A DNA stretch of 64,000 nucleotides from Limonium bicolor. Its lineage: Eukaryota; Streptophyta; Magnoliopsida; Caryophyllales; Plumbaginaceae. Shown piece after piece: positions 47,536 through 59,005 of this stretch. Positions within the stretch are counted from its first letter, which is position 1. Each line of letters opens with the position of its first letter. Both the position numbers and the translations under genes were made by a program. The notes beneath the pieces are model-generated. The model was not told the DNA's origin, made no database searches, and was given only the letters and a program-made list of their open reading frames with translations. The stretch covers positions 298,478,167 to 298,542,166 of the forward strand of contig CM041779.1 of assembly GCA_023374045.1 (NCBI GenBank), read 5' to 3'.

Positions 47536-47821
47536 TTAAAAAAAGAGAGGAGAAAGAGTGGCATTAGTAGTCCATTATTAGGAGGGTAATGATGATTAGA
47601 AAGATAAGCATATAAGGACTTGATAAATTAAGAGAAGTAAAATGATTTAAGTGGTTAAGTTTAAATTACAATGATTTAGACATTACTAATCGGAAACCAT
47701 TAGTGATGATATGAGTTAGGTTAATTAAAAGAGAATTAACCACCCGATTGGATGAATGTTTTAGGGTTTGAGTATTTGGACTCCGGAGGAGATTAGGCAA
47801 CCAAACGACCAACGGTGAACG

Positions 47822-48726
47822 GTATGGTTTTCTTGTAGCCTTCTTGCTAACGAGGTGTACCTCGGTTTGTGTGCTATTTGTTTATGTGTCCCGACTAAAC
47901 AAGATAAAGCATGCAACCGGTTTAGTGTATTGTTGTGTGTTGTATGAAACTAACACAACTTACTTTGAGAACTTACTAACAATGTTTAGTAAGGAATTGT
48001 GTGAGAATAAGGAACACTCCCTAATATTGGTTTATTAGTAACCGAAAGAGGTTAACTAACAGACACCGTCGTTGAGACTTCTACTAACTGGAACTTGGGG
48101 AGTGAAGAATCCGGGACTGACTCCGGTCATGCATGTTGAGTTAGGAGGTCGGTATCCCTATCAGGTCCGTCCTCCATCGAGGCTTGTCTTCGGACTTGTC
48201 GCCTAGAGTCGACAAACAGACTCGGCCACCTTGGATTATGGTTCAAGGTGGGAGGCAAGATTAAGATGGTGCGGTGGGATCTCCTAAATCCCAAATTTAA
48301 GAAATAATGTTTATTTAAACCAATGGAGTTGATAGCTCATTGGCTAGGGTTACCTTTGACCCAACACAGATAAACATTGAGTTAAGAAACAACCAATTCT
48401 AATTAAAGAATGGTTGGCACAATGAGACTTAAGATAAGACTTGAGATGAGATAAGAATGGATTTGAGAATAAGAGAAATCTTGACTTAAGGAGTTAAAAG
48501 CTAACTCACTTACTTAAGGAACTCTTTTAAGTCGTTCGTTGTGGTTGAACTATGAATTGTTCATATGTCGTGTGGTGTTTATTGTACTTCTTATTAATGT
48601 TGTATTAATAATCAACCTCATGTATACGACAAAGTAGTCGTGCGTAGTCCCGTTAGCGTGGGGGCTACACGTTAATCATACCAGCAAAGGTGCTGAGCCC
48701 CTAGGGGCATCCATATTATTTTGCAG
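47822..48726 (+). other. Predicted leader intron in LTR (905 bp)
   Basis: The donor-like AACG|GTATGG and acceptor-like TATTATTTTGCAG|GTAAG bound it. The hairpin CAGCA/TGCTG (48682-48695), then AGCCCC and the self-complementary GCCCCTAGGGGC, precedes the acceptor. Confidence 0.4.
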
Positions 48727-49088
48727 GTAAGAAGCAACAGATGGCCCGGCATGAGAGTAGGAAGGGGTAGACATATGTGGGTTTAAATTTGACCTACGAG
48801 TTGTGCATGTGCACTCGTACGGTGGTCTATATTAGTTAGTTGTATAGGAGGAAATGTATTTGGAATTGTGTATGTATTTGGTTAAGACTTGTAAGTACTA
48901 ATGTTCGGTAATTTCGGGTCCATCAGACAGTAGCTAGATCTTAGAGGATTTAGCATGCCTAGTTAGTCACGTGGGTGACTAACGACTGTAACACCATCTT
49001 TGTAGAAAATTTCCGCTGCAATGTTAATATAAGTAATTGGAGGTTTGTGAGATAAGTCAGGTTTTATGAGTTGGGGTGTTACAGACCG

Positions 49089-50320
49089 ACCTTTGTTTTT
49101 GCATAACTTCTTTGTTCGAGCTCCGTTTTGAGTGTGGTTTACGGTGTTGTGTTCCTCTCTTCGAGTATGATCTGTTTTGATATGTTTTAGCACATGTATA
49201 TGTGCACTTTGATTTGAAAGTCTTTGATAAGCCTTTGAACTCTGATTTGCTCTGAAAGTGTGTTTCAGATTCTTACTTCAGTTTGATCCTGCATATTTCG
49301 TTGGTCTTAGTTTAAGACATCTGTTTCAACTATGAACTCTGTTATTGTAGTGTTTAAGGTCTTGTTCCTTGGTGATTGCATTCTACACCTTTTGTTCTGA
49401 TTTATTAAACTTCAGTTTTGGGGACCTAGTTTTTGTACATTCTGAGCCGTGGAAGGCTAGGTCGAGCTATCTCGTAGCATGCTACGTAGACGTCATTCTG
49501 AGTGTTGGGTCATTCCCATTTCTGTTCTGTGGGGTAGATGAACCCTTTAGCCTTCGGGTCATTTCTGTGTTGTTGAGGGATCTGTTAGATCCATGGTTTC
49601 TGACCTTTTTTTAGTGTTGTGTTCAGTGCTAGTGTCCCACCTCTGTTCGTATTGTGTTCTACTTTTGTCTGTTCCTTCAGCTCCCGTATTTGACAGACTG
49701 TTGTGTGTTTTCTGTCTTCTAGGAACCTTTAATTTGTAAGTACTCTGTTTCATCTGCTCTCCCTGTTTTGGTTTCTGACAGACTATTGTGTGCCTTGTGT
49801 CCTCTGAAAGTTTCTGATTTATAAGTGCTCTGTTTCTGTCTGCTCTGTCTGTATTTGACTTGAGATGGTCTGCTGCATTCTTTCCATCTTCTAAGAAGTC
49901 TCTAGTTTACAAAGATTCGGCCTTTTGATTTGTCTTTGCTGCTCCCACTGATTTGTCATCTCTTGGCTCGTTCTGCTTTGGACCTCTTTCGATTTTAAGG
50001 ACTTCTTCTGCGACCTCTGTTTCTGATTTTAGTTAAGCTTCTATTTGTGGATAAGTTTATGACTTTGCTAAGCCTCTGTTTCTGCCTTCTTTCTCCAAGG
50101 CCTCTGTTTCTGATTTTGCTATACTTCTATATAAGTATAAATGTATGTCTAGATTATGTTTTGAGCGTGCTTAGTTGAAGAAGTTTTTCACCTCCTGAGC
50201 GATGGTTTTGCTCACCCCTATCCCCGTCTGATTTGCAGGTTTAGCTTCTGTTTGGAGTTTTGGCCTCTGCTTTAAGATTTGGCATTTGGATTCTGTATTT
50301 AGTTTGTACGGCTTTGGGGC
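49089..50320 (+). other. Unassigned CT-rich DNA, probable LTR right part
   Basis: Rich in CTCTGTTTCTG-like words. A tandem repeat of about 85 bp lies at 49691-49857, with a weak third copy. At 50196-50214 a TGAGC/GCTCA hairpin followed by CCCC stands 20 bp before ATTTGCAG|GT (50231-50240), the same module as in the giant LTRs. No real gene is seen. The right limit is the next LTR. Confidence 0.35.
49691..49857. repeat. 85-bp tandem repeat
   Basis: The two units start at 49691 and 49776 with TGACAGACT(G/A)TTGTGTG and share AAGT(A/G)CTCTGTTTC further on. A weaker third unit follows to about 49930. Confidence 0.7.
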
Positions 50321-50677
50321 TGTAACACCCCTACTACAACAATGTACTTAACAACAATTTGCAGCGGAAAAACACAACTCAACATTCACTTAATTCATTG
50401 GTGTTACACGCCGTTAACCACCCACGTGGCTATAAAGACTAATACTTATACATTGTATCGGTCTGATGGACCAGATTCCCGAGCACTTACACATTATCAT
50501 TCCGTTCCATTTCCAACAATCAATATACATTTACATTCCAACTGTACCGAGTATTTACAAACTAATGTCGATAACAGTTTCGGTCTTACTACACCTACAA
50601 TACATAAGTAATTAAATAACTACCCATGCACAAACAACCACCCCGTCCTACTCTCGAACGGCTCCAGCTCCTTGTAC

Positions 50678-51885
50678 CTGAAAAGGAAAAAGGGTGGCCC
50701 CCAAGGGGCTCAGCACCTTTGCTGGTATGGTAATCGTGCAGCCCGCATGCTACCGGGCCACGCACAACTAATTGTCGTCTAAGCATGCGGTTGATTATAT
50801 TTAAATCATGCATGAAAAACTATAAACACATAACACACATGTATTTAACACACATCCAAGCATCAGGATTCAAACAATTCAATCATCACATCAACGCTTG
50901 TTAGATCACCTTATTGTGCTCTTTAACCCTTGAGGGTTTCTACCTTAATGGAGCTAACTCCTCACTAGACGACATTTACCCATTTAATCGGGTTATGCTT
51001 AAATTCCACTTATAATAACCTTGGGTTGATACCCATGATCAACATACTCAACATAACAACACATATCACACATTAACATACATACAACATAACTCGGGGA
51101 GAGTCACGTGAGGGCACGTACCCCAAGATGAGAGTTAGTTATCTCTTTGGAGCCTAGAGAATCTTTCTATTCCCATGTTAAACTCATTACACAATAATTT
51201 ATTGTTCCACTTAGAGAACATATACTTACTTAAGATGTGTCGGATATAACATAGTTCCGAACACACCGTACACACTTACTTAGATATTTCGGGCTTAATA
51301 TAGAACCGTTCACACTATACACATATCCCCCTTGCCCCGAACAATAATCGAGGTAGGTAAGCTTTGGTTAAGCTTACCAGTGATTGTAATCCAAGAAGGA
51401 AAAACAACCATAACATAACAGAGAGGAAGGTAAGTCAAATATGGATACCAACTCCCAAACAACGCGCGACCGGAACGACCGGATTCCTCACCCCCCAATT
51501 AATATATATAGTTAAGAGCTCCATTATGGAACCTATCACATCCATACACCATATGGTGTTACAACCGGGTTAAACACACAAGGGAGGTAAACATACTTAC
51601 ACGCACAAACAACACACAACTAACTCACACATAGCCGTGGTTAGAACGTTCCCATGGTTTGGGTCGTTAAATCCGAATACCGATCTCTTATGTGACCTAG
51701 AGTCGGTTAGCTAAGGTTAAACACATATTTGAGGTTAAACGGTATCGGAACCAAGTACGCCACATAAATGAATTACTGTAAACTCATTTCATGCTTATTA
51801 TTGCAAGGTGGCAAACACACAAAAAAACAGGTTGGCACACAAGCCAGTGTAATCCGGTAGAACACAGGTTGCAAGAAAACCATAC
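50678..51885 (-). other. Predicted leader intron in LTR (1,208 bp)
   Basis: The donor-like GACAG|GTATGG is at 51885 and the acceptor-like CCTTTTTCCTTTTCAG|GTAC at 50678, which is the best polypyrimidine tract of the set. The hairpin CAGCA/TGCTG is at 50711-50724. Confidence 0.4.
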
Positions 51886-52208
51886 CTGTCACCAAGGTCC
51901 AATCTATTGTGTCCTCTTATGTTCCTCGAATAATTCTCGAACAACTGGTAACATTACAATTGCTTCCATTAACATCGGGGTAATATGATTGTTTAACGAC
52001 TAATGCGCCCATAGTTAACCCCGTCATCCCGTTATACTTAATTTTACTCTTGTGATCTTAAGTTCACAACTCTCACATCCAACCTAGCACTTGTTTACAC
52101 TTTTTAAGGCCTTTACATGTCACCAAACAAGGCCTAAACATCATTTAAAACCATTACCATTCAATCCCCCATCATTAGAAGCCTTAAACAATATTTTTTT
52201 CTCTCTGG

Positions 52209-52319
52209 TCTGGACCGCCCCTCTAGGGAGGTCCCAGGGGCGGTCCACAGCAGAAACTACATTCGCCTGCAGAATTCCACTGGACCTCCCCATAGGGGTG
52301 GTCCCTAGGGGGGTCCACA
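52209..52319. repeat. GC palindrome pair in LTR
   Basis: Two modules: TGGACCGCCC facing GGGGCGGTCCA around CTCTAGGGAGG, and TGGACCTCCCC facing a GGGGGGTCCA arm. A spacer containing GCAGAATTCCAC separates them. Confidence 0.8.
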
Positions 52320-54859
52320 ACAGACCCCATTTTCCAAAGTGCTTTTCTTCTCATTTTGAACTCCAATTTCAACCCAATCTTTTCCTAATCATTCCACATG
52401 TTTTCCCACATGTTTTAACATATTTTGGCACACTAAAACCCTCTCTAATCATCCCCAAAACTCCTTAAACATTTACTCAAGCTTTTACTAAATCCTTAAC
52501 ACTTAGAACATTTTACCTTACACTTGTAACTTGTAATTTTGCTTAAAACTTCCACTAACCAAAGTGTTCTTCCATAACAAAATAACCACTCCTAAAGCAT
52601 CATTTTGCATCACACTCATCCCCTTTACACACACTCCTCAAGTCTTTCCCACAAGTTCATAATTAAACCTTCACAAGGCATTACACTTCTTTTGTTTACC
52701 AAATTTTGCTCAAGTCTTAACAACACACTTATCATGGCTTCGGTGTATTTGAAATCACCCATTCGCTCACTAAACCTCCAAGACAATGCCCAAGACATTT
52801 TAACACTTAAGAACACCTTAACTCACTTTCTTTCACCAATTTAAACCTTAACCATTCCTAGTACAACCTAGGTCACCAAACTCCATTTAAACACCTAAAA
52901 CTCCTTGTTTACTCACCAAATTTTGATATAGCTTCTCTTGTATCACCTTACACCAAAACACGTAGTTTTTCACTTTTAAACAATCCAAGAACACTCAATC
53001 CCTTAATACACATTCTTACACATAAACACATGGTTTTTCATCCTTTAACCATCAAAGACATTCACCTTCACAAGAGATATTCTTTACACACAACTAAACC
53101 TTTAAACTACACTACATCACAATATAGTGCAATAACTTAAATTGCTTGGCACTTAGGCTCTTAAATAACATGGCTCTTAGGCCCTTAAATTGCATTAATC
53201 TTAAACACTGAATTTCCCACATAATAATTGCCTTTAACCTGCAAATACACAGAACATCACATATGCCCTTAATAACCACCGTGTAGATATTTTACTAACT
53301 CATTTCCCATTGGCTCCTTAGGTTCTTTATTAAGCATTCTCAAAGCTCAATTTCCTAAGACACATCATTACATTAAGATAGGCTATTTACCTCTTCTCTT
53401 CAAGATTTTCTCACTTGTTTTCTCTTGTTCTTTCATGATTGAAAATCGGCAAGGAGCTTTTATCACTTGTCAATCTTCTAACTAATACACATACAAGGGT
53501 AATGAGCATTAAGTTTCATACTTAAACTCACATATAAACCCTAAATTTACATAAGTGTTTTAAAACACTAAAATGGAAGTTTACCTTGGAATTTGAAATG
53601 GAGCTTGATTAAGAAATAATGTAGGACTCCTCCTAGTCCTTTGAAGATTGAATCAAGCTACTAAAATGGGCAAGACCAGGCATCACTAATGGTGATTTTC
53701 GGCCATGTATGAAAATGAGAGGAAATGTGAATTTTCTTTGACTTTTCTTACCTTGAAGCAAAGGAGAACCACAAGGTGTGAAGAGATGAGTTTTTCCTCC
53801 TTCAATGGAGATTCTCTATGGCACCGAAATTGAGTTCTTGAAGATTTGAAAAGATAGAAGTGAAGAGCTTGGTCTAACTAAGACAAAGGTGGTCTTGAAA
53901 TTGAATTTGGAGCATGGAGCTATGAGTTACAAGTAAAAGAAGATCAAGAATGGGGGTGAACTGTAGCAAAACGGCTTTGGATAAGGGAGGAAGAGGATGA
54001 AGACGGTGGGAGTGAGTGGAAAAGAAGGAAATGAGGTGAGAGGCTAGCTTTTACAAGATATTTATGTAAAAAGGTAACTTCCTTTACTTGCTTTTCTTTT
54101 CTTCCCTTTAATTAAACTAGTCAAGTGTGGTGACTCACACTTAAAAACAGGCCGCCTCTTTAGTACTTAGGTTATTTCATGGCTTATGTTGACCGTTTAA
54201 TTAACTAAGTTGACTTATGTCTTAAACTAGCACTATTTGAGCACTATTCACAAATTAGTGCACATAATTGTGAAAATTTTGATTTCCCATTGATTTAGAC
54301 TTCTTAATTTGATACTAAGTAGTACACATGTTGATTAAAGAGTAATGATGGACATTTAGCCATTCAAAACTCATTTCCAAGACAATTTTTCAAAAATGTG
54401 CTTTAAGACTCCTTAAAGCACATTTTGTGTTTTATCTTATTTTTGAGCTTGTTTTTCTTTTGGAATTGATTTAACATGTTCATTAACATGTAAATAAGGT
54501 CTAGGAATGACCTTTAGGTCTTATACAAGGTTACACCAAGTCTAGAGCAAGTATTTGCTTAAATTGACTTAATGGTGTTTTCTTGTGTTTTCTCTGGCTT
54601 AAATTGTCACCATTTTTCCTAAGGACTTAATTAGCCTTAGAAAATCATATTTTCATGTTAATAAAGTCTTGGTAAGCTCCTTGAATCTTAACCAAGGTTA
54701 TCCCAAGCTTAGAGCATGTTTTTGCTCAAATTGTCTTTATGGTACTTTATTGTTTCTACTATGTTTTAAATTGTTCACTAATGTTTCTAAGGCACTTTTT
54801 AGCCTTAAAATACCATATTTTTAATATTTAAACAACATATCAAGGTTTGGGGTATTTCA

Positions 54860-55195
54860 ATCTACCCCCTTAAAAGAACTTCGTCCTCGAAGTTCACAGT
54901 TTCCCTCATATCCTTCCATAGAATCCGGGAATTACTTGCCAGATAAAACCTCCATACCAAAACATACCTTTACATAACAAACATAAACACATCCATAACA
55001 TAACATACCTTACATAATAACCTTGAAAAAAAAATAACCTTGAACTCAATGGTCCGGGTAACATAACCACATTTGTATCCACATATCCACCCTTAGACTC
55101 TCAGGTCTGGGTAACATAACCAAATTCAGATGCAACCACAATTGGACTCAAGGTCAAGATAACATTTATTACACCTACCACACAACATGTCTTAG
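54860..55195 (-). other. PPT and 3' internal remnant of the chromovirus
   Basis: Read on the minus strand the junction is TTTTAAGGGGGTAGAT followed by the LTR start, preceded by CTTCGAGGACGAAG. This GAGGACGAA...TTTTAAGGGGG arrangement is characteristic of the pol 3' end and PPT of Tekay/Del-type chromoviruses. Only about 336 bp of interior remain before another LTR begins. The rest of the element is lost or outside the window. Confidence 0.75.
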
Positions 55196-56557
55196 TGAAA
55201 TACCCCAAACCTTAACTACCTTAATTAAAGGAGAATTTAATTAAAAGAGAACTTAAACGAGGATTAGTCCTTAAACTGTAAACACTAAAGAACTTAAATT
55301 GGTGGAGAATCACATCATACACCAAAGCATCTATATGCACATACTTATATAGTCCATTAAACTTAACAATGGACTAAAAAAAAGAATAACTTTACGGGCA
55401 AATCAACCATTAAAGTTAATGTAACATATGTTACATGTACCAAGATCATTAAGTATACTTACAAATCACAATAAATAATAAGTATACCATTCATACAAAA
55501 ATAAACATAAGGAATACACCTAAGGCAAAACAATAACATGTGTTAAAACTAACACATGAAACAAGTCCAATGTGACAACACCTAAACACATAATGTTACA
55601 ATATATAAGTGTACAATGTTACATAAAAAAAAGAAAGAAAGAGAGAAGCTGGCCGTTTTCCAGCTTGAATCAGCCGTATGACATAAGGAAAATAAGACAA
55701 GAAAGAACATGAAATAACCAAAATATTAACTACCCTAATAAATTAATTAAATGAAGATTATTAATGAAAGGTTAAATATCTTAAATATGTAAAAAGGAAC
55801 AATAGAATATAAATGATCTTAAGGAGATAAAAAAAAGAGTTTAATTAACCATAAATGTGCATATCCTATATAAACGTATGTACGGGTTAAAAAGAGCATT
55901 GTTAAACACTTGAAATAGAGAAATTAAATATTAACAATGACATTATATAATGTACATAATACACAAGGAGATACATAAAAATAATAAGAAGGGCATTATT
56001 AAAATGGTATGTAAACATTGATCATTAATTTAAGAAAACTTATTAATTAAGTCCTATTATGGATTATGTAAGAAATATATGATTTTAATAGGTTTGTTAT
56101 GCCTTAATTAGATTTTTATAAATACCTATAATATTTGTGAAGGGTTTATTAAATTCTAAACGTTTCTAAACAATAATGTGGGGAAGGAGAAAAATAAATA
56201 ATAATATAATGATAAAATATGGGATAAGATATAACATATTTGAAAAGGACACTATTTATAAAAAGAAGACTATTTGTAATATTAAATTGGTATGCAAAAT
56301 AATAATTAAGTTAGTGAGTTAATAAAATAGAGACTTATTAACAATTAATTAAAAATATATTATGTCAGCCTATGTTTAGTTAAAACTTAACAACTAAATA
56401 TTTTATAATACAACTAATATTTGCCTAATACTAATCATTATGGGTTGTTAAAATCTGTTGTTAAAATCTGCAGGGTATTCCATTACCTAGATATATTATT
56501 TACAGTAGCACACTCCTTTTTCAAAAATTAACCTGCGAGCAACATACGCGTCCATAC
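55196..56557 (+). mobile_element. Truncated chromovirus-type LTR, plus orientation
   Basis: It starts TGAAATACCCCAAACC, the family LTR terminus, then runs AT-rich. It is interrupted by the L1 insertion at 56558-63009. No GGGTGTTACA end is found to the right up to 64000, so it is truncated or continues in altered form. It is inserted in the chromovirus interior. Confidence 0.55.
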
Positions 56558-56630
56558 CAAAACAACCATACTTTTTTTTTGATATAAACTTGTCGTACTG
56601 CATATATAAAACTAACCATAGACGCCGAAA

Positions 56631-57038
56631 TTACATCAAAGTCATAGGGTTACACACATTACCGCTATTAGTCTTAATACTTAAATCGAAATTCAGGTCA
56701 CAAGCCTGATAAACAGCAGCAGGGATATGATCCCTTTTCCAAATTTTCCATTCAACAGATGGATTGAAAATCTTGGTAACTAAGAAAGCAGGAAATTGTT
56801 TAAATTCAGAATTACAAGAGTACAGCTTGGTGGAGTTCATTCTTTGGAATCCGGTTGCTAGTTTCTGGAATTGGCGACCTCTTTCCCGGTTGTTGTTGAG
56901 AATGTCGTTGCAGGTCATGTAGGATTCCTGATTGTTGATGATGATGTGGATTTTGGAGAATCCTTCTTCGGTAGCCAGTTCAATTCCTTTTGCAATTGCT
57001 TGAATCTCCATCTCATGATCTTGTGTTTTCGTGAAGGT
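56631..57038 (-). pseudogene. LINE ORF2, 3' part: RNase H-like end
   Basis: Same frame as the preceding segment, cut off by the TAG at 57039. It contains the second half of a plant LINE RNase H-like (RVT_3) domain: EMEIQAIAKGIELATEEGFS followed by KIHIIINNQESY. Asn stands where the family often has Asp. The normal stop is at 56631-56633, about 60 bp before the poly(A). Confidence 0.75.
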
Positions 57039-58988
57039 CTAGATGTTGAAGGCCACTCTTGGCTTGTGTACATAATCAATGAGAATACCTCCTGAGGCTG
57101 TTGAGACTCCTTTGTGTCTGTTTACAGAAGTTACAAGTAAAATTTCATCTTGTAATAAAACCATAGCAGCATCATTCATAATCCGTTGAGTTGAACTCAT
57201 CATTTTAGAGTGATACATAGCAGAAAAATGTAAATTGGATTCAATACAATGCATAACCGCCAATTCAGGATTGTGTTTGGCTTTGTTTCTCCCATCATAA
57301 ATAGCCCAAATCGAATTGGCTATCATAGAGAGTTTCAACTTAGACCATCTTTGAGCTTTGTGGATCAGCCAATCTTGGATAGCTCCACTTCTGTAACCTG
57401 GAATATCATCAAGATTCACTAGTTTGTCCCAGAATTGACTACTAGTCCAGCAGAGAAATATGGCATGGGTATCCGTATCTGTGTTACCACAAAAGTGGCA
57501 CTTTCCTTTTCCCCCAATTCTTTTTGCTATATTAGCCATACACGGGAGCTTGTTATTTAGGAATTTCCACAATAGAAGTTTCACCCTAGGAGGGCATAAT
57601 TTGTCAGAGACCCTTGAGATAACATCCCAGGGGCCTCGGTTGGTGTTGGAGGAGTTGATCTCCTTCTTGTTGTCTTGTAGCAGCATGTAACCTTGTCTTA
57701 CTGAATATTTTTTATCCGTGGAGTAGTGCCAGATCCATTCGTCTTCCTTCTCAGCATTGAAGCGGCTCTCAAGGATGTCTGTTCTGTCAATGTGGAGGAA
57801 GGTTCGATTAATAATCTCCCTATTCCAAGACTGTCCGTCCTCATTCATCAGGGTTCTGACTTTCAGATTACTCCTTCTGTTTCCAATTGGGGAGATGATC
57901 TTAAAGTTGCCATCTCTGGGAAGCCAAGGAGAGTTCCAAATGTTTGTCTCAATACCATTTCCTATTTCCTTTCTGAGCCCCATTCTGATGAGAGGCATAC
58001 TTGATAATATGGATTTCCAGATGGGGCTATCTTTCTTGGAAGTAGTGGCTGTAAGGATAGAAGATGAGGGATAATATATTGCTTTTAGGATTCTAGCTAC
58101 CAGAGTATTTGGGTTTTTGATAAGGTTCCAAATTTGCTTGGCTAAAAGAGCTTGGTTGAAGTCCTTAGTAAATCTGAAACCTAATCCTCCATTTTCTTTT
58201 TTGTAACAGATCTGCTCCCATTTTGTCCAATAGAGGGGTTTTTTAGTCGAGTTCCCAGCCCACCAGAACTGAGCTATCATTGAATCTATTTTCTTTGTGA
58301 TATGGTCTGGAATTCTCAGTATAGACATAGACAGGGTGGGTATAGCCATGAGCACACTGGTAGTAAGAACTGATCTAGCAGCTTGGGACATGGGCCTATT
58401 CCAGTTATGGATTCTCTTCCTGATCGCATCAAGAATGTAGCCGTAGGCTTCATTCTTATTTCTGCCAATTTTTGTAGGGAGGCCCGGGTATTTTTTGAAA
58501 TGGGTAACCACTTGGACATTCAAAGCATTTGCCATTTGGGTTTTAGCTTGCAGGTTTACTTTTTTGCTGAAAATGATTTCTGATTTTTGGTGGTTTATTT
58601 CATGCCCAGAGGCTTTTAGGAAACTGAAAAGGATATTGGCTAGATGGTTAACATTTTGAGGAGTAGCAATCCCATAGAGAATCATGTCATCTGCAAAGGA
58701 TAAATGGGAGATGGGAGGGGTGGCATTGTTGACACTAATACCTAGGTAGAGGTTATCACACATGGCTCGGTTGATGGCTCTGGAAAGAGCTTCCTGGGCT
58801 AAGATGAAGATGAAGGGGGACAGGGGATCACCTTGGCGAATCCCCCTTTGTTGGATAAAAGGTTTGCCTGGAATTCCATTAATAATGACCGAACCTTTGA
58901 CAGAGGAGATACAGTTCATGACAGGAACTCTCCAATGATCAGGAAATCCCATGGCCTTGAGCAGGTCATTTATAAAAGTCCACTCCAA
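57039..58988 (-). pseudogene. LINE ORF2, middle part: RT core and zinc finger
   Basis: Continuation of ORF2 after the frameshift. Coding sequence actually resumes at about 59025 (KIDLSKAYDRLEW), before the first ATG. It has the RT motifs RQGDPLSPFIF and SFADDMILYG (the catalytic FADD). Thumb and linker follow, then the zf-RVT domain (CPPRVKLLLWKFLNNKLP, CHFCGN...THAIFLC). The start of an RNase H-like domain (ASGGILIDY) precedes an in-frame TAG at 57039-57041. Sequence beyond the TAG stays in the same frame. Confidence 0.9.
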
Positions 58989-59005
58989 TCTATCATACGC
59001 TTTGC

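Larger units (their letters stand above)
44691..49083 (+). mobile_element. Solo LTR, chromovirus type (4,393 bp)
   Basis: It starts TGAAATACCCCAAACC and ends GGGGTGTTACA. The exact TSD GACCG is at 44686-44690 and 49084-49088. Features in order are the near-start hairpin (44960-44983), a 24-bp tandem repeat (46255-46345), the GC palindrome pair (47421-47535) and the predicted leader intron (47822-48726). No PBS or PPT adjoins it. Confidence 0.92.
50321..54859 (-). mobile_element. 3' LTR of a Tekay/Del-like chromovirus (4,539 bp)
   Basis: The minus-strand start is TGAAATACCCCAAACC at 54859 and the end GGGTGTTACA at 50321. Unlike the other copies it is directly preceded (minus strand) by a polypurine tract, so it is a true 3' LTR. 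It contains the near-start hairpin (54399-54422), the 24-bp repeat (about 53140-53195), the palindrome pair (52209-52319) and a predicted leader intron (50678-51885). The ORFs at 52091-52468 and 50342-50611 lie in the LTR and show no domain. Confidence 0.85.

Noticed and set aside
22407..49083. Complete retrotransposons between the giant LTRs
   Set aside because: Each LTR has its own exact 5-bp duplication on both sides, and the intervening DNA is LINE or other host sequence. They are solo LTRs, not LTR pairs.
52091..52468. 125-codon plus-strand ORF
   Set aside because: It overlaps the palindrome pair on the antisense strand of a 3' LTR, and its composition follows the palindromes. It is not a gene.
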